A program made the translations under genes and the position numbers. From the NCBI GenBank assembly GCA_040756575.1, contig JBFLYP010000012.1, forward strand, positions 1-64,000: 64,000 nt of DNA. The letters run 5' to 3'. The stretch comes from DTYU01 sp040756575 (GTDB lineage Bacteria > Bacillota > Desulfotomaculia > Desulfotomaculales > Ammonificaceae). Below are positions 1 through 8,639 of the stretch, piece by piece. The notes beneath the pieces were generated by a model. The model was not told the origin of the DNA and did no database searches. It was given only the letters and a program-made list of their open reading frames with translations. Each line of letters opens with the position of its first letter. Within the stretch, counting starts at the first letter, position 1.

Positions 1-18
1 GAGCCCATAATTCATCCT

Positions 19-144
19 GAACACCTCTTGGGTGTAACTCCTATCGCAGCCCGGCGGCGGTCAAGGGGCCGCGCAGCGGCGGCGCAAGCCCTTGCCCTTG
101 ACGGCAGCCGGGCGAGATAGATAATGGTTTGAGGTGGTGTTCAG
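19..144. repeat. Long imperfect GC-rich hairpin at left edge
   Basis: The arms at 41-67 and 93-120 are near-perfect inverted repeats (CTATCGCAGCCCGGC against GCCGGGCGAGATAG, continuing as GTCAAGGG against CCCTTGAC). An outer pair, GAACACCTC near 19-27 and GAGGTGGTGTTC near 132-143, extends it. No reading frame of note crosses it. It could be a dispersed palindromic element like those later in the window or the edge of a mobile element; only one copy is seen here. Confidence 0.55.
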
Positions 145-154
145 CCTATCCTAA

Positions 155-397
155 AATTTAAAAGACTCCCTTCAAACCGGCCGATTTTGTCTTGACTTAC
201 GGGGGTCATTACGGAGCGGGGACTTACCCCTCCGTGAGCGGGAAGTCCTTGCCTTACTGTGTAATCGGTTGACCAGTAAGGAAATTGCGGAAAGACTTCA
301 CCTCAGCCCTTCCACCCTCGAAACTTACCGCAAGCGTATCTACCAGAAGCTCGGCGTGAAAGGCAGAGTCGGCCTTTTGTCTATTTTGGATCGCTAA
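155..397 (+). pseudogene. LuxR-type HTH domain remnant
   Basis: One open frame ending at TAA 395-397 encodes a typical C-terminal LuxR/GerE DNA-binding domain: PLREREVLALL, then TSKEIAERLHLSPSTLETYRKR, then IYQKLGVKGR. The frame is closed by a stop at 152-154, and no ATG or ribosome binding site precedes the domain, so any receiver or sensor part is missing. The domain match is clear. That this is a truncated relic rather than a very short regulator with a weak start is inferred. It lies just upstream of a palindrome and a secreted-protein gene. Confidence 0.6.
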
Positions 398-419
398 ACC
401 ATTTTTCTTCCTCGAAAAA

Positions 420-460
420 TACCCGGAAATTGGGTATAAAAATACCCAGTTTTCGGGATA
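420..460. promoter_or_regulatory. 17-bp inverted repeat upstream of secreted-protein gene
   Basis: The left arm 420-436 (TACCCGGAAATTGGGTA) pairs with 443-460 (TACCCAGTTTTCGGGATA) around a 6-nt A/T loop. It could be the operator of the gene starting at 621 or a bidirectional terminator after the LuxR remnant. No U tract of note follows, so an operator or structured leader is somewhat more likely. Confidence 0.45.
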
Positions 461-620
461 GGTAGGCAAGAGTTGCCGGATTATACTTATGGGGAAAATG
501 CGGCAGCAGGAAGTTTTGAGTCTGAGAGGTGGTGAATGTCGAGTAGGTTTTAAAAGTCGCTTCGCGCCAGAAAGGCTGGCTTTGGCACTGAAACTTCTAG
601 TGTAAAGGAGGTTGGCTTTT

Positions 621-1757
621 GTGTTCCAGAAATTACGCTTGAGATGGCGGACGGTCTTGGTAGCGGTGCTGGCAGTGGTGTTGCTGGTCATGCCAGCGTT
701 GGTGGGGTTTGCAGCAACGCAAGGGAATTTAGGGAAAGAACACGTTGCGGAGGTTATCCTGAGAGAAGAGAGGCCCCTTCCGCAGGTTTTGTCGGAAGCA
801 AAAACTTGTAGAGTGAAGGTTTTGGGTATCTATAGCACGTTCCAGGTAGGTAAGCTACCAGTTTTCACTGATTTTCAAAAGTGTGAGGAAACGGACGATA
901 TCTCTACCGTGGTCGAAAAGTTGACCACGAACCGTCAGCAAATCATTAGGCTTTTACAGCACTCGTGTAAGCAAATGCTTCAGGAACAGCTATGCACTAA
1001 GGAAGGACAGATTGCATTACAGGAAGTCCAACACGAGCTTATCGCTGCAGTTGGGGTACTGTCGGATGACGTTAAAAACACAGAGGTTAAAGGATTGTTA
1101 GTTGCTGGTGGCGGGAAGGAGATAAATATGTTATCTCAAAGGTTGAATGCAGAGGCCACTAGAACCATTCCATCCGTGAGAAATGATCAACGACAAAATG
1201 ACCAACCTTTAGAAAGCTCAGTCATGCCAGCAGCAACGCCTGATCCGGAGACATGGGTACCAGAAGAGGGTTATTGTGTTAGTGGACCGTACGGTAATGA
1301 TATGCGTACCATTTGTCAGTGGCTCAGATGGGATAACAAATCCGGTTTTAGTGATACCTCAACATATGAGCACGACTTTTTTACAAACTATTACGATGAA
1401 AAAGCATACCTCAACCCCCGTGATTCTTGGCCTGGTAAATTCCCAGTGGTTGAATATTGGTCAACGAATCTCCCGCGGCCTTACCTTGACACGCGCTTGG
1501 GTGACCCGGAGGGCGAAAAAGCGTATACGATCGGTACGGCAAGGGCTGCGGACGTGGCGGCAGGTCAATGGTATTCCAGCGCCATCATTACAACTCCGGG
1601 GAATGCTTCTTCCGATACCGGCAAAATAGTAGCCCAGCTCGGGCACCGGTATCCGTCCTGGTGTTACAGCGTTTGGTGCAGCTACGGTGATAAATATGAA
1701 TTTATCGTACCTGCTTGGCAGGTTAACTTGCCTGGCAATAAATACTGGAGGTATTAG
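621..1757 (+). CDS. Secreted protein of unknown function
   Basis: The product has about 378 residues and I recognise no family. The start is GTG 621, nine bases after GGAGG (607-611); the TTG at 612 abuts that site and is unlikely. The N-terminus is a signal peptide: basic FQKLRLRWR, a hydrophobic stretch LVAVLAVVLLVMPALVGFA and a possible cleavage near FAAT. The mature part has a polar N-terminal half and an aromatic, Tyr/Trp-rich C-terminal half (YEHDFFTNYYDEKAY, YPSWCYSVWCSYGDKYEF) with several Cys that could form disulfides. It is followed almost at once by another membrane-anchored gene. Codon use is less G+C-rich than in the biosynthetic operons, which fits accessory DNA. It is probably extracellular or wall-associated. 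Confidence 0.6.
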   Translation: MFQKLRLRWRTVLVAVLAVVLLVMPALVGFAATQGNLGKEHVAEVILREERPLPQVLSEAKTCRVKVLGIYSTFQVGKLPVFTDFQKCEETDDISTVVEKLTTNRQQIIRLLQHSCKQMLQEQLCTKEGQIALQEVQHELIAAVGVLSDDVKNTEVKGLLVAGGGKEINMLSQRLNAEATRTIPSVRNDQRQNDQPLESSVMPAATPDPETWVPEEGYCVSGPYGNDMRTICQWLRWDNKSGFSDTSTYEHDFFTNYYDEKAYLNPRDSWPGKFPVVEYWSTNLPRPYLDTRLGDPEGEKAYTIGTARAADVAAGQWYSSAIITTPGNASSDTGKIVAQLGHRYPSWCYSVWCSYGDKYEFIVPAWQVNLPGNKYWRY

Positions 1758-1767
1758 AAAGCAGCTT

Positions 1768-2190
1768 ATGAAAATATGGTGCACTTATTCAAAAAGAAGC
1801 CGGGCTCTACTTGGCATGTTTATCTTCTTGCTGGTTGGGGGAGCGGTAGCTTTGGCTATCCCTTTTTTGTTTGTACGTCAAATCCCCCAGGGACTTACAG
1901 AAGAAGAAAAACTAGCCGCCGAGTATGCCATATTTCAGGTACGCCAGTCAATTGGAGGCTCCTTAGAGTCAGTCATCGCCCTGCGGTTAGAAGTAGCCTC
2001 GCTACAAGAATCACCCGGCCGTTCGTCTATCTATTTAAGTATTCCAGGCAAAGGTATTAGAAGCTACACTTTCAGCAGAACTTACGTAGCTACCGTAAAT
2101 GCGGTCACCTTCTTCGGGAGCAGATATAGCCGATTTCTCGTTATTTGTGACGAAGCGCCGCACAGAGGAGGAATAAAAAGACTACCCTAA
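1768..2190 (+). CDS. Membrane-anchored hypothetical protein
   Basis: This encodes about 140 residues from ATG 1768 (MKIWCTYSKRSRALL), ten bases after the upstream stop; GGAGG at 1747-1751 is rather distant, so the start is uncertain. A basic N-terminus is followed by one transmembrane segment (LGMFIFLLVGGAVALAIPFLF), giving a single-pass anchor with the rest outside. The outer part starts with an acidic helix (TEEEKLAAEYAIFQVRQS) and ends in a beta-like region. I recognise no family. The position suggests co-transcription with the secreted protein before it. Confidence 0.5.
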   Translation: MKIWCTYSKRSRALLGMFIFLLVGGAVALAIPFLFVRQIPQGLTEEEKLAAEYAIFQVRQSIGGSLESVIALRLEVASLQESPGRSSIYLSIPGKGIRSYTFSRTYVATVNAVTFFGSRYSRFLVICDEAPHRGGIKRLP

Positions 2191-2346
2191 AGTGGGGCAT
2201 TCGGCTGGCACTCCGTTAGTCGGGACCTGATGTACAATGTGGTTCGCGGTCGGGGAATGGTCTATTAATCGGGCCATATAAATCTTTTTTGGCGGGTGCC
2301 GGCCGCGGAACCTCCGGCACCCGCTGGGGAAAACCAGGGTGGTAAA

Positions 2347-2844
2347 ATGCCGAAGCGTTTGCTAGTTGCAGGCCTAATAGCGATCAGTCTTTTGCTCTTC
2401 CAGGGGTGTGAGGCAAGGCAGAAGCCGAGCGAGAGCCGTTTGTTAGAACCGGCAAAAGTCCGGCTGAACTATCAATTATAGAAGAAAAAGCTCCCTATCT
2501 CCACTCCCTTGCCACAAGACTGTTTCTGCCCCAAGTGGCGACGGTAGTTTCGGGGAGGCTGGATGGGCGGGTGCTGGGATTCCTTTACCGTCCGGATGGG
2601 GGAATATCCCGGAGCCTTTACCTGATCGACCCGCACCGGAAAACAGCAGAAAAGGTATACCAACCGCCGTCCGGGCTCTGGATTGCCGCTGCCGTAAGCG
2701 AGGGAGATTACTTAGCCGTTGTCATCCGTGACAGGGTCCACTGGCGCTTGGCGGGAACAGAGGTAGTGGGTGCGGTTAACGGCGGCGAGATCTTCGCAGC
2801 GGTGCGTAAAGGGCGGAAGCGCCTGGCGGAACTCGAGTCGGACT
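2347..2844 (+). pseudogene. Frameshifted lipoprotein gene, 3' end cut by IS element
   Basis: From ATG 2347 the protein begins with a lipoprotein signal (MPKRLLVAGLIAISLLLFQG, then Cys), but this frame stops at 2479-2481. The next frame is open from 2412 and continues with IIEEKAPYLHSLATRLFLPQ and a beta-rich segment (VLGFLYRPDGG, LYLIDP, DYLAVVIRD) to 2844, where an IS element begins. Removing the element and one ACT target copy joins 2844 to 4131 and gives an ending ...LESDSKL and stop at 4139-4141. The insertion thus cost only the last few codons, while the frameshift near 2412-2478 separates the signal peptide from the body. A sequencing error could mimic the frameshift. Function unknown. 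Confidence 0.65.
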
Positions 2845-2904
2845 TGACCCGGTTTGGTGGATACCCTGATACTTGGGGTAAGCCCTGGAAAGGAGATGCT
2901 ACCG

Positions 2905-3187
2905 ATGCCGAGGACAAGACCACCGTATCCGCCGGAGTTCCGGACGGAAGCTGTTCGCCTGGTGCGGGAGAGCGGCAGGACTATGACGGAGGTGGCCCGG
3001 GATCTGGGGGTATCAACGGAGTCACTGCGCAACTGGATCCGGCAGTACGAAATTGACCCGGCCAGCGCGCAGGTCTGACAACGGCTGAGCGGGAGGAACT
3101 GCAACGGCTGCGCCGGGAGAACCGGATCCTCCGGGAGGAGCGCGAGATCCTAAAAAAAGCCGCCGCCTTCTTCGCGACATTAAGACC
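2905..3187 (+). pseudogene. IS3-family orfA (HTH protein), frameshifted
   Basis: ATG 2905 opens MPRTRPPYPPEFRTEAVRLV followed by the HTH (TMTEVARDLGVSTESLRNWI), a classic IS3 OrfA N-terminus. A TGA at 3076-3078 ends the frame. The leucine-zipper part (REELQRLRRENRILREEREI) continues in another frame, so an indel lies near 3072-3082. The zipper ends at CTAAAAAAAGCC, an A-rich slippery run like those used for the programmed -1 shift that makes OrfAB in this family. The indel makes the gene non-functional. Confidence 0.8.
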
Positions 3188-3189
3188 AA

Positions 3190-4092
3190 CAGCAGGAAGA
3201 AGTAGCCGCGTTTCTGTTTGTTGAGCGGGAGAAGGCGAACCATCCCGTTGCCACCATGTGCCGTGTGCTGGGGGTCTCCGCCAGCGGTTACTACGCGTGG
3301 CGGCAGCGGGGAGTCTCGGCCCGAGCCCAACGGGATGCCGAACTCACTGAGGTCATCGTGCAGATTCACCGGGCCAGCCGCGGGACCTATGGGGCACCGC
3401 GGGTCCACGCTGAACTCACCATGGGCCACGGCATCCGCTGTTCCAAAAAGCGTGTGGCCCGGCTCATGCGGCAGGCGGGCCTGACTGGCGTGCACCGCCG
3501 CAAGCGCCATGGCTGCACCCGGAGGGATCCGGCGCGCCCGTCCTATCCCGACCTGGTAAAGCGGGATTTCACGGTAACTGCGTTAAAGTCAGCTATGGGT
3601 CGCCGACATAACACAGCATGCCACTGACGAAGGCTGGCTCTACTTCGCCACTGTGATCGATGCCTTCTCCCGAAAGGTTGTGGGCTGGAGCATGGGAGAG
3701 CGTCCAGTGGCTGATCTGGTTGTGGGTGCGGTAAACATGCCGTTTGGAACTGTCGTCCAGAGAATGGGCTGATTCACCACTCTGACCATGGTAGTCAGTA
3801 CACCTCGCTTGCCTTTACCTGTCGGCTCCAAGAGGCTGGCATATTTTGTTCGATGGGCTCGGTCGGTGACGCGCTGGATAACGCGGTCGTTTGAGGGCTT
3901 CTTCGCCACGCTGCAGACCGAGTTGCTGGACAGGAATACCGTCTCGCAACCCGCCGAATGCTCCAACCAGCAATCTTCGAATACATCGAGACCTTTTACA
4001 ACCGCTGGCGGCGGCATTCCGCGCCAGGACGTCTCAGCCCGGCTGAGTTCGAAAGGAGGTGGTATATGGAGAAACAGGTTGCAATAGCGTGA
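3190..4092 (+). pseudogene. IS3-family orfB transposase (DDE), multiply frameshifted
   Basis: Pieces in different frames rebuild an IS3 OrfB: N-terminal MCRVLGVSASGYYAWRQRG and GTYGAPRVHAELT, then QLWVADITQHATDEGWLYFA with ATVIDAFSRKVVGWS (first and second acidic regions), HHSDHGSQYTS, DALDNAVV/GFFATLQTELL (region of the catalytic Glu) and IFEYIETFYNRWRRHSAPG. Shifts fall near 3575-3590, 3765-3775, 3890 and 3950. The C-terminus ends at TGA 4090-4092, about 35 bases from the right inverted repeat. This is a dead transposase; its level of decay suggests an old insertion. Confidence 0.85.
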
Positions 4093-4428
4093 AATCAAAG
4101 CTCCACGGTGTCCACAAAACCGGGGCAACTCCAAGCTTTAGAAATGTCAAAAGACCCGATTGGTTATTTAACTAAAACAGAAATGAACTGGCCCGGTCCT
4201 ACGAGCGCTCCTATAACACGTACTCAAACGGCGCTTCCTATTACGCTTTTTATTCTCCACTGAAAAATTTGTGACCAGGCTCCGCCTCGAAAAGCCCAAG
4301 CATATAGGAGCAAAGCATGGGATAAAGCCCAGCCCAGTGATGAAAAGGAAAAGCAAGGGAAAAAGTCTGCCGAAGGCTGTTTTTTCGATTTTTGGAGTGC
4401 CGAACCTGCCTTGATTTTTCAAAGCTTT

Positions 4429-5271
4429 TCATCTCTTGCCGTTACTCTCGCGCCGGTAAGGAAGTGGGATGTACTGCACAGACGGCCGGCGCTGGCCGGG
4501 CTGGGGGTAAAGCTCCATCAGCGCATAAATCTCCTTGGGCAGTTCGGTACTGACCGGTAGGCCTAATTCTTTTAGCTGCTCGTAGGTAATCGGGTAGTCG
4601 TGGGTGAAGCGGCCGCTGGTCAAGAAATGGGCGACGGCCGCGGCCTTTCCCTCCCCCATTTTCTCCCGCAGGAGATAGCGCACAAACTCCTCCACCTGCC
4701 GGATCGCCTTGCGTGAAATATCGGCAAGTACCATCGTCGTATCGTCAACCTTATCAATTCCCTTCTGGCGTACCGTTTCGAGGATGGAGGCCGCCGGGTA
4801 ATTACCGAGCTGCGGGTCAACAGGACCGAGTACCGCATTTTCGTCCATCACGATCTCGTCGGCAGCCAGGGCGATCATTGTCCCGCCAGACATTGCATAG
4901 TGGGGAACGAAAACGGTTACCTTCGCTGGGTGCTTCTCAAGGGCGCGGGCGATCTGTTCCGAGGCCAGGACCAGCCCGCCGGGTGTATGGAGCAGGAGGT
5001 CGATGGGCATCTCCGCCGGGGTGTACCGGATGGCCCGCAGGACGTGCTCGGAGTCTTCAATATTAATATACCGGCTGATGGGCAGACCGAGAAGGCTGAG
5101 CAATTCCTGACGGTGGATCATGGTGATCAAGCGGGAGCGCCGGCTTTGTTCGATGCTGCGTATCAGCCTCACCCGCTGTATTTCCAGGCGCTGCTGCTTC
5201 AGCATCGGCAGGAACGCGGATATTATAAAAATTGCCCAAAGGATCTCGAAAAAAGGAAAATTTGCAGCCAT
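4429..5271 (-). CDS. SDH/SppA-like membrane-anchored serine protease (ClpP fold)
   Basis: The 280-residue protein matches the SDH_sah family (serine dehydrogenase proteinase, a ClpP/crotonase-fold peptidase). It has an N-terminal hydrophobic segment (FFEILWAIFIISAFLPML) that anchors it, a basic linker, and the protease core. LLHTPGGLVLASEQIA is the oxyanion/substrate region and HYAMSGGTMIALAADEIVMD carries the likely nucleophile Ser128; GPVDPQLGNYPA follows. It should act on membrane-associated peptides or proteins; the substrate is unknown. It is monocistronic, divergent from the gene at 5425. The 4142-4428 stretch downstream has no convincing gene. The family call is firm and the physiological role is not. 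Confidence 0.85.
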   Translation of the reverse strand: MAANFPFFEILWAIFIISAFLPMLKQQRLEIQRVRLIRSIEQSRRSRLITMIHRQELLSLLGLPISRYINIEDSEHVLRAIRYTPAEMPIDLLLHTPGGLVLASEQIARALEKHPAKVTVFVPHYAMSGGTMIALAADEIVMDENAVLGPVDPQLGNYPAASILETVRQKGIDKVDDTTMVLADISRKAIRQVEEFVRYLLREKMGEGKAAAVAHFLTSGRFTHDYPITYEQLKELGLPVSTELPKEIYALMELYPQPGQRRPSVQYIPLPYRRESNGKR

Positions 5272-5424
5272 AGCGCTTACTCCTTGAGAGTTTTACGGTT
5301 AACGGTTATACTTATTTTGCCCGCCGGAAAGGAATATGGCGTTCTGAAGACGAATATTTGTGCTTAAAGATATTTTACCAGTGGTCCTTCCGGTCGGACA
5401 AGATTACAGAAGGGATAGTGGATA

Positions 5425-6165
5425 ATGTTACCGATTTGCGACATTTATTCAGTGCTGGTCTATGCCCACAACAACGGTTTTTTCAGCGATCTTGAAACCC
5501 TGTACGAGGAGTTTCCGGAGAAGGAATGTGCGGACTGTGATGTCTGTTGTAAGAACCCGCCGGATGCCTCCTTTTTAGAATACCTTTATGTATTCCGGTA
5601 CTGCAGGGACAACCTTGCCGAACAGCAGGCCGGGATTCTGAAACGGGCAGCCGAATTTTTCTTTCTGGAATTAGCGGTTCCAGAACAGGTATGCCCTTTC
5701 CGGTCAGTTGAAAGCGGATGCCTTATATCACCCGTTCGTCCCCTGGGCTGCCGGCTGTTTGGTTTATTAGAAGAGGATGACTACGAGAGGCTTGAGGAGG
5801 AAAGGGTCGAAAGGGTTAAGGCCTTTGCGGAGTTTCTCCGGACCCATTATGGGATTGAGCTGCCGCCCGCAGCTTGGTCGCCCCGTCCTTACTGCAGCAG
5901 GTATTCCGGAAATGGTACGGCGCGGCTGACGATGAGAGAAATAGACGAATACAGGATGCGCCTTTTGATGCTCGATACAGGTTTAGTGAACCCGGACCTA
6001 GTCTTCAGGCGGCAGACGCTCGTTCCCGTACCCATACAGCTTGCGATGTCGGTGCTTAACGCCGGGGTGAGGGCGAAGCGACTTGATGTTTTGCGGGCCT
6101 TTCTTGCGGGTTCGCGTGAGCTCCTGGATAAGTACGTCAGTCGCGTAGCGGGCCGCCGGTTATAG
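5425..6165 (+). CDS. YkgJ-type cysteine-cluster protein
   Basis: This 246-residue protein belongs to the YkgJ/CxxCxxCC family of putative Zn/Fe-chelating proteins. The N-terminal cluster is CADCDVCCKNPP (about residues 37-46), followed by a helical spacer and further cysteines in VCPFRSVESGCL and RPLGCRLFG, the family pattern of eight or so Cys binding a metal or Fe-S centre. No signal peptide is visible, so it is cytoplasmic. The LysE-type exporter starts only 5 bases after its stop, which suggests co-transcription. Exact function is unknown for the family. Confidence 0.75.
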   Translation: MLPICDIYSVLVYAHNNGFFSDLETLYEEFPEKECADCDVCCKNPPDASFLEYLYVFRYCRDNLAEQQAGILKRAAEFFFLELAVPEQVCPFRSVESGCLISPVRPLGCRLFGLLEEDDYERLEEERVERVKAFAEFLRTHYGIELPPAAWSPRPYCSRYSGNGTARLTMREIDEYRMRLLMLDTGLVNPDLVFRRQTLVPVPIQLAMSVLNAGVRAKRLDVLRAFLAGSRELLDKYVSRVAGRRL

Positions 6166-6170
6166 GTAAT

Positions 6171-6839
6171 ATGGGGCTGGCGGGGCTTTTCATTACTTCC
6201 TTTATAGTTGCCCTTTCCGGGGCCATGGCGCCGGGACCGCTGCTAACGGTGACGATAGCCGAGAGCGTAAAGAGAGGGCCGCTGACTGGGCCGCTTTTAG
6301 TAGCCGGCCACGCCGTACTGGAAGCAGCGGCGGTGGTTGCTCTGGCTTTGGGGCTTGGCCCGTTCATTTCCCACCACGGAGTAGTTGCCGTGATTTCATT
6401 TACCGGCGGGGGGTTCCTGCTCTGGATGGGGGGGACAATAGTAAGGGATGCTATTAAGGGAAGACTGACTTTAGATGTGAATCTCGAGGAGACAAACGGC
6501 GGCCCGACGGCAGGCAGCTTCACTGCAGGCCGGATTATCGGGCTCGGGGTGGTCGTCAGCCTTTCGAATCCTTACTGGAGTCTGTGGTGGGCGACGTTTG
6601 GGCTGAAATATATTATCGAGGCGCTCAAATGGGCTTGGACCGGAATAGCTGTTTTTTACGTAGGTCATATCCTGGCCGACCTTGTCTGGTATGCCGCGGT
6701 TTCAGGCGTAGTGGCCGGAGGCAGGCGATTTTTAAGCCCGGCGGTCTACCGCGGAATATTGACCGTTGCAGGTCTTTTCTTAATAGGGTTGGGAGGGTAC
6801 TTTGTGTTCGGCGGCTTCCATTTCGTGGGCGTATGGTGA
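6171..6839 (+). CDS. LysE/RhtB family exporter
   Basis: This encodes 222 residues with about six transmembrane helices and the LysE signature near the start (FIVALSGAMAPGPLLTVTIAE), plus a second conserved region SLSNPYWSLWWATFGLKYI. The family exports amino acids or related small molecules by proton antiport; the substrate cannot be told from sequence. It follows the Cys-cluster gene by 5 bases. The next 360 bases are a repeat element, so the operon probably ends here. Confidence 0.8.
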   Translation: MGLAGLFITSFIVALSGAMAPGPLLTVTIAESVKRGPLTGPLLVAGHAVLEAAAVVALALGLGPFISHHGVVAVISFTGGGFLLWMGGTIVRDAIKGRLTLDVNLEETNGGPTAGSFTAGRIIGLGVVVSLSNPYWSLWWATFGLKYIIEALKWAWTGIAVFYVGHILADLVWYAAVSGVVAGGRRFLSPAVYRGILTVAGLFLIGLGGYFVFGGFHFVGVW

Positions 6840-6928
6840 CGGTGCAATGATTTCAGGTCCCATGGCTTGCAAGCAGATTGTAGATACTTCTGGGTTTCCA
6901 CATGGGTTGGCGTTGTCAGTAACTGGAA

Positions 6929-7167
6929 GAGTGTTTGCAAAACTCTAAATTCCCTAAAGCGGGCTCTGTTTATTCGTAGATACCAGGCTTTGGCAGAAAG
7001 TTTGGAAACCGCGAAAAACGAGCATGCCGAAAACAGATGTCAGATGCAGGATGTCAGAAGTCGGAATCTTCGTAGGAATTCGCTGTGCAAATTTCCTTTG
7101 AATTTTCTGACTTCCGATTTCTGGCTTCTGACTTCTGAAATTGTCAGGCGAATTTTGCAGCGGTCTG
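6929..7167. repeat. 239-bp MITE-like element with heptad-armed hairpin, copy 1
   Basis: The ends are imperfect inverted repeats: GAGTGTTTGCAAAACTCT at 6929 and, on the complement at 7167, AGACCGCTGCAAAATTCG. It has the same length and internal order as 53312-53550: the conserved GCGAAAAACGAGCATG block, a left arm of 7-nt units (AGATGTC AGATGCA), a core AGGAATTCGC...GCAAATTTCC, and a right arm of complementary units (TTCTGAC TTCCGAT TTCTGGC). No ORF is credible, so it is non-autonomous. It fills the spacer between the exporter and the Memo gene. Confidence 0.8.
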
Positions 7168-7201
7168 CTAAGAAGTGGTTTCCCGTAGGGGGGTGAAAGT
7201 T

Positions 7202-8587
7202 GTGCCGGAGAATCCTGGGGCGGTCGTGATCGGTGGGATAGTCCCTCATCCGCCGATAATGGTACCGGAGGTGGGGGGCAGAGAGGCTGAGCGGGTACGG
7301 CGGACCGTAGAGGCGCTTGTCGAACTCGGCCGGCGGATATGCGGCAGCGGGGCTGAAACAATGGTGATGATTTCGCCGCATGGGCCGGTCATGTGGGATG
7401 CGGTGGGTGTGGTGACACAGACACATCTTCACGGCAACCTCGGTCGGTTCGGGGCGCCGGGGGTCGTTTTTGGTCTGGATACGGATACGGTGCTGGCAAA
7501 TGTTTTACGGGAGGAGTTGACTGCCGGCGGAATACCGGAAACGGAAATAAGCGGCCGTTATGATTACCGGCTTGACCATGGAGTCACGGCGCCGCTTTAC
7601 TGGCTCGAAAAAGGCGGCGTGAACCTGCCGGTGGTGATCTGCGGGATGGCGATCATTCCGCTGCGGCGGTTGTACGGCTTCGGTTTAGCGGTACAAAGGG
7701 CAGCAGCGGCAACAGGTCGGAAGGTGGCGGTTATTGCCAGCGGGGATCTTTCCCACCGCCTGTTACCTGAAGCACCGAATGGGTACGACCCGATGGGTGC
7801 GGTTTTCGACCGGAAGGTGCAGGAGATCGTTGCGGCTGCCGACCCGCTGGCGCTGGTCCGGCTTGACCCGGTATTGATCGAACGGGCAGGAGAGTGCGGA
7901 CTGCGGCCCATGGTGATGCTTTTCGGGGCTTTTGACGGGTACAAGGTTGAAGCGGAGGTTCTATCCTATGAGGGGCCGTTCGGTGTGGGGTACATGGTCG
8001 CAAGCCTGTTGCCGGGGGACAAGGAGCATAACCGTCTTTTCGCAGTGAAAATGGCGGAGGATGCAAAAGCGCAAGACAAAGCGAAAGGCTTCCTGGTCAG
8101 GGTGGCCGAACAGGCGATTGAAGCCTATATTAATCGCGGTGAAAGGATCAGGGTGAGGGATGTACCCCCGGAATTCGCAAGGCGGGCCGGAGTCTTTGTG
8201 TGCCTGAAAAAAGACGGGCTTTTGCGGGGGTGCATAGGTACCGTGGAGCCGGTGCAGGAAAACATCGTAGCGGAGGTTGTTGAAAATGCCATCAGTGCCG
8301 CAACCCGCGATTCGCGGTTCGATCCGGTGAGCCCTGCGGAGATAGCGGACCTCACCATTTCCGTTGATGTTCTCGGCGAACCTGAAACGGTCGGCGGGCT
8401 TGAAGATCTCGACCCAAAGCGGTACGGGGTAATCGTTTCCCGGGGATCAAGACGGGGGCTTTTGCTTCCGGACCTGGAAGGGGTAGATACCCCCGAACAA
8501 CAGGTTTCCATTGCCAGGCGAAAAGCCGGCATTGACCCGGATGAACCGGTAAAGTTGGAACGTTTTCAGGTTGTCCGGTATGACTGA
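7202..8587 (+). CDS. AmmeMemoRadiSam fusion: Memo-like (AmrB) plus AMMECR1 (AmrA)
   Basis: About 462 residues from GTG 7202, which follows AGGGGGGTGA by six bases; upstream starts would overlap that site. Residues 1-270 are a Memo/class III extradiol-dioxygenase-like domain (GGIVPHPPIMVPEVGG, MISPHGPV, DYRLDHGVTAPLYWL, SGDLSHRL) and keep metal-ligand-like His residues. Residues about 290-462 are an AMMECR1 domain (GVFVCLKKDGLLRGCIGT, ISAATRDSRFDPVS). In many genomes these are separate genes beside the radical SAM gene, which here follows by 52 bases. They are proposed to act as one system of unknown reaction. The domain calls are strong and the function is open. Confidence 0.85.
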   Translation: MPENPGAVVIGGIVPHPPIMVPEVGGREAERVRRTVEALVELGRRICGSGAETMVMISPHGPVMWDAVGVVTQTHLHGNLGRFGAPGVVFGLDTDTVLANVLREELTAGGIPETEISGRYDYRLDHGVTAPLYWLEKGGVNLPVVICGMAIIPLRRLYGFGLAVQRAAAATGRKVAVIASGDLSHRLLPEAPNGYDPMGAVFDRKVQEIVAAADPLALVRLDPVLIERAGECGLRPMVMLFGAFDGYKVEAEVLSYEGPFGVGYMVASLLPGDKEHNRLFAVKMAEDAKAQDKAKGFLVRVAEQAIEAYINRGERIRVRDVPPEFARRAGVFVCLKKDGLLRGCIGTVEPVQENIVAEVVENAISAATRDSRFDPVSPAEIADLTISVDVLGEPETVGGLEDLDPKRYGVIVSRGSRRGLLLPDLEGVDTPEQQVSIARRKAGIDPDEPVKLERFQVVRYD

Positions 8588-8639
8588 TGGTGCGGAGGCA
8601 AGCTGAATAGAAGCCTGTCCCTTTTTAAGGGGGGTTGTT

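Larger units (their letters stand above)
2845..4127 (+). mobile_element. Degenerate IS3-family insertion sequence with ACT target duplication
   Basis: The ends are inverted repeats: left TGACCCGGTTTGGTGGATAC from 2845, and the complement of the right end reads TGCCCCGGTTTTGTGGACAC up to 4127, about three mismatches in 20, with the TG...CA termini usual for IS3. ACT occurs on both sides (2842-2844 and 4128-4130) as a 3-bp target duplication. The 1283-bp interior carries orfA (HTH) and orfB (DDE integrase core), both with multiple frameshifts, so the copy is dead although its insertion footprint is intact. It sits in the 3' end of a lipoprotein gene. Confidence 0.9.

Noticed and set aside
4168..4432. 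Two overlapping minus-strand ORFs after the SDH protease gene
   Set aside because: No ribosome site or recognisable domain, and they end in the decayed IS flank.
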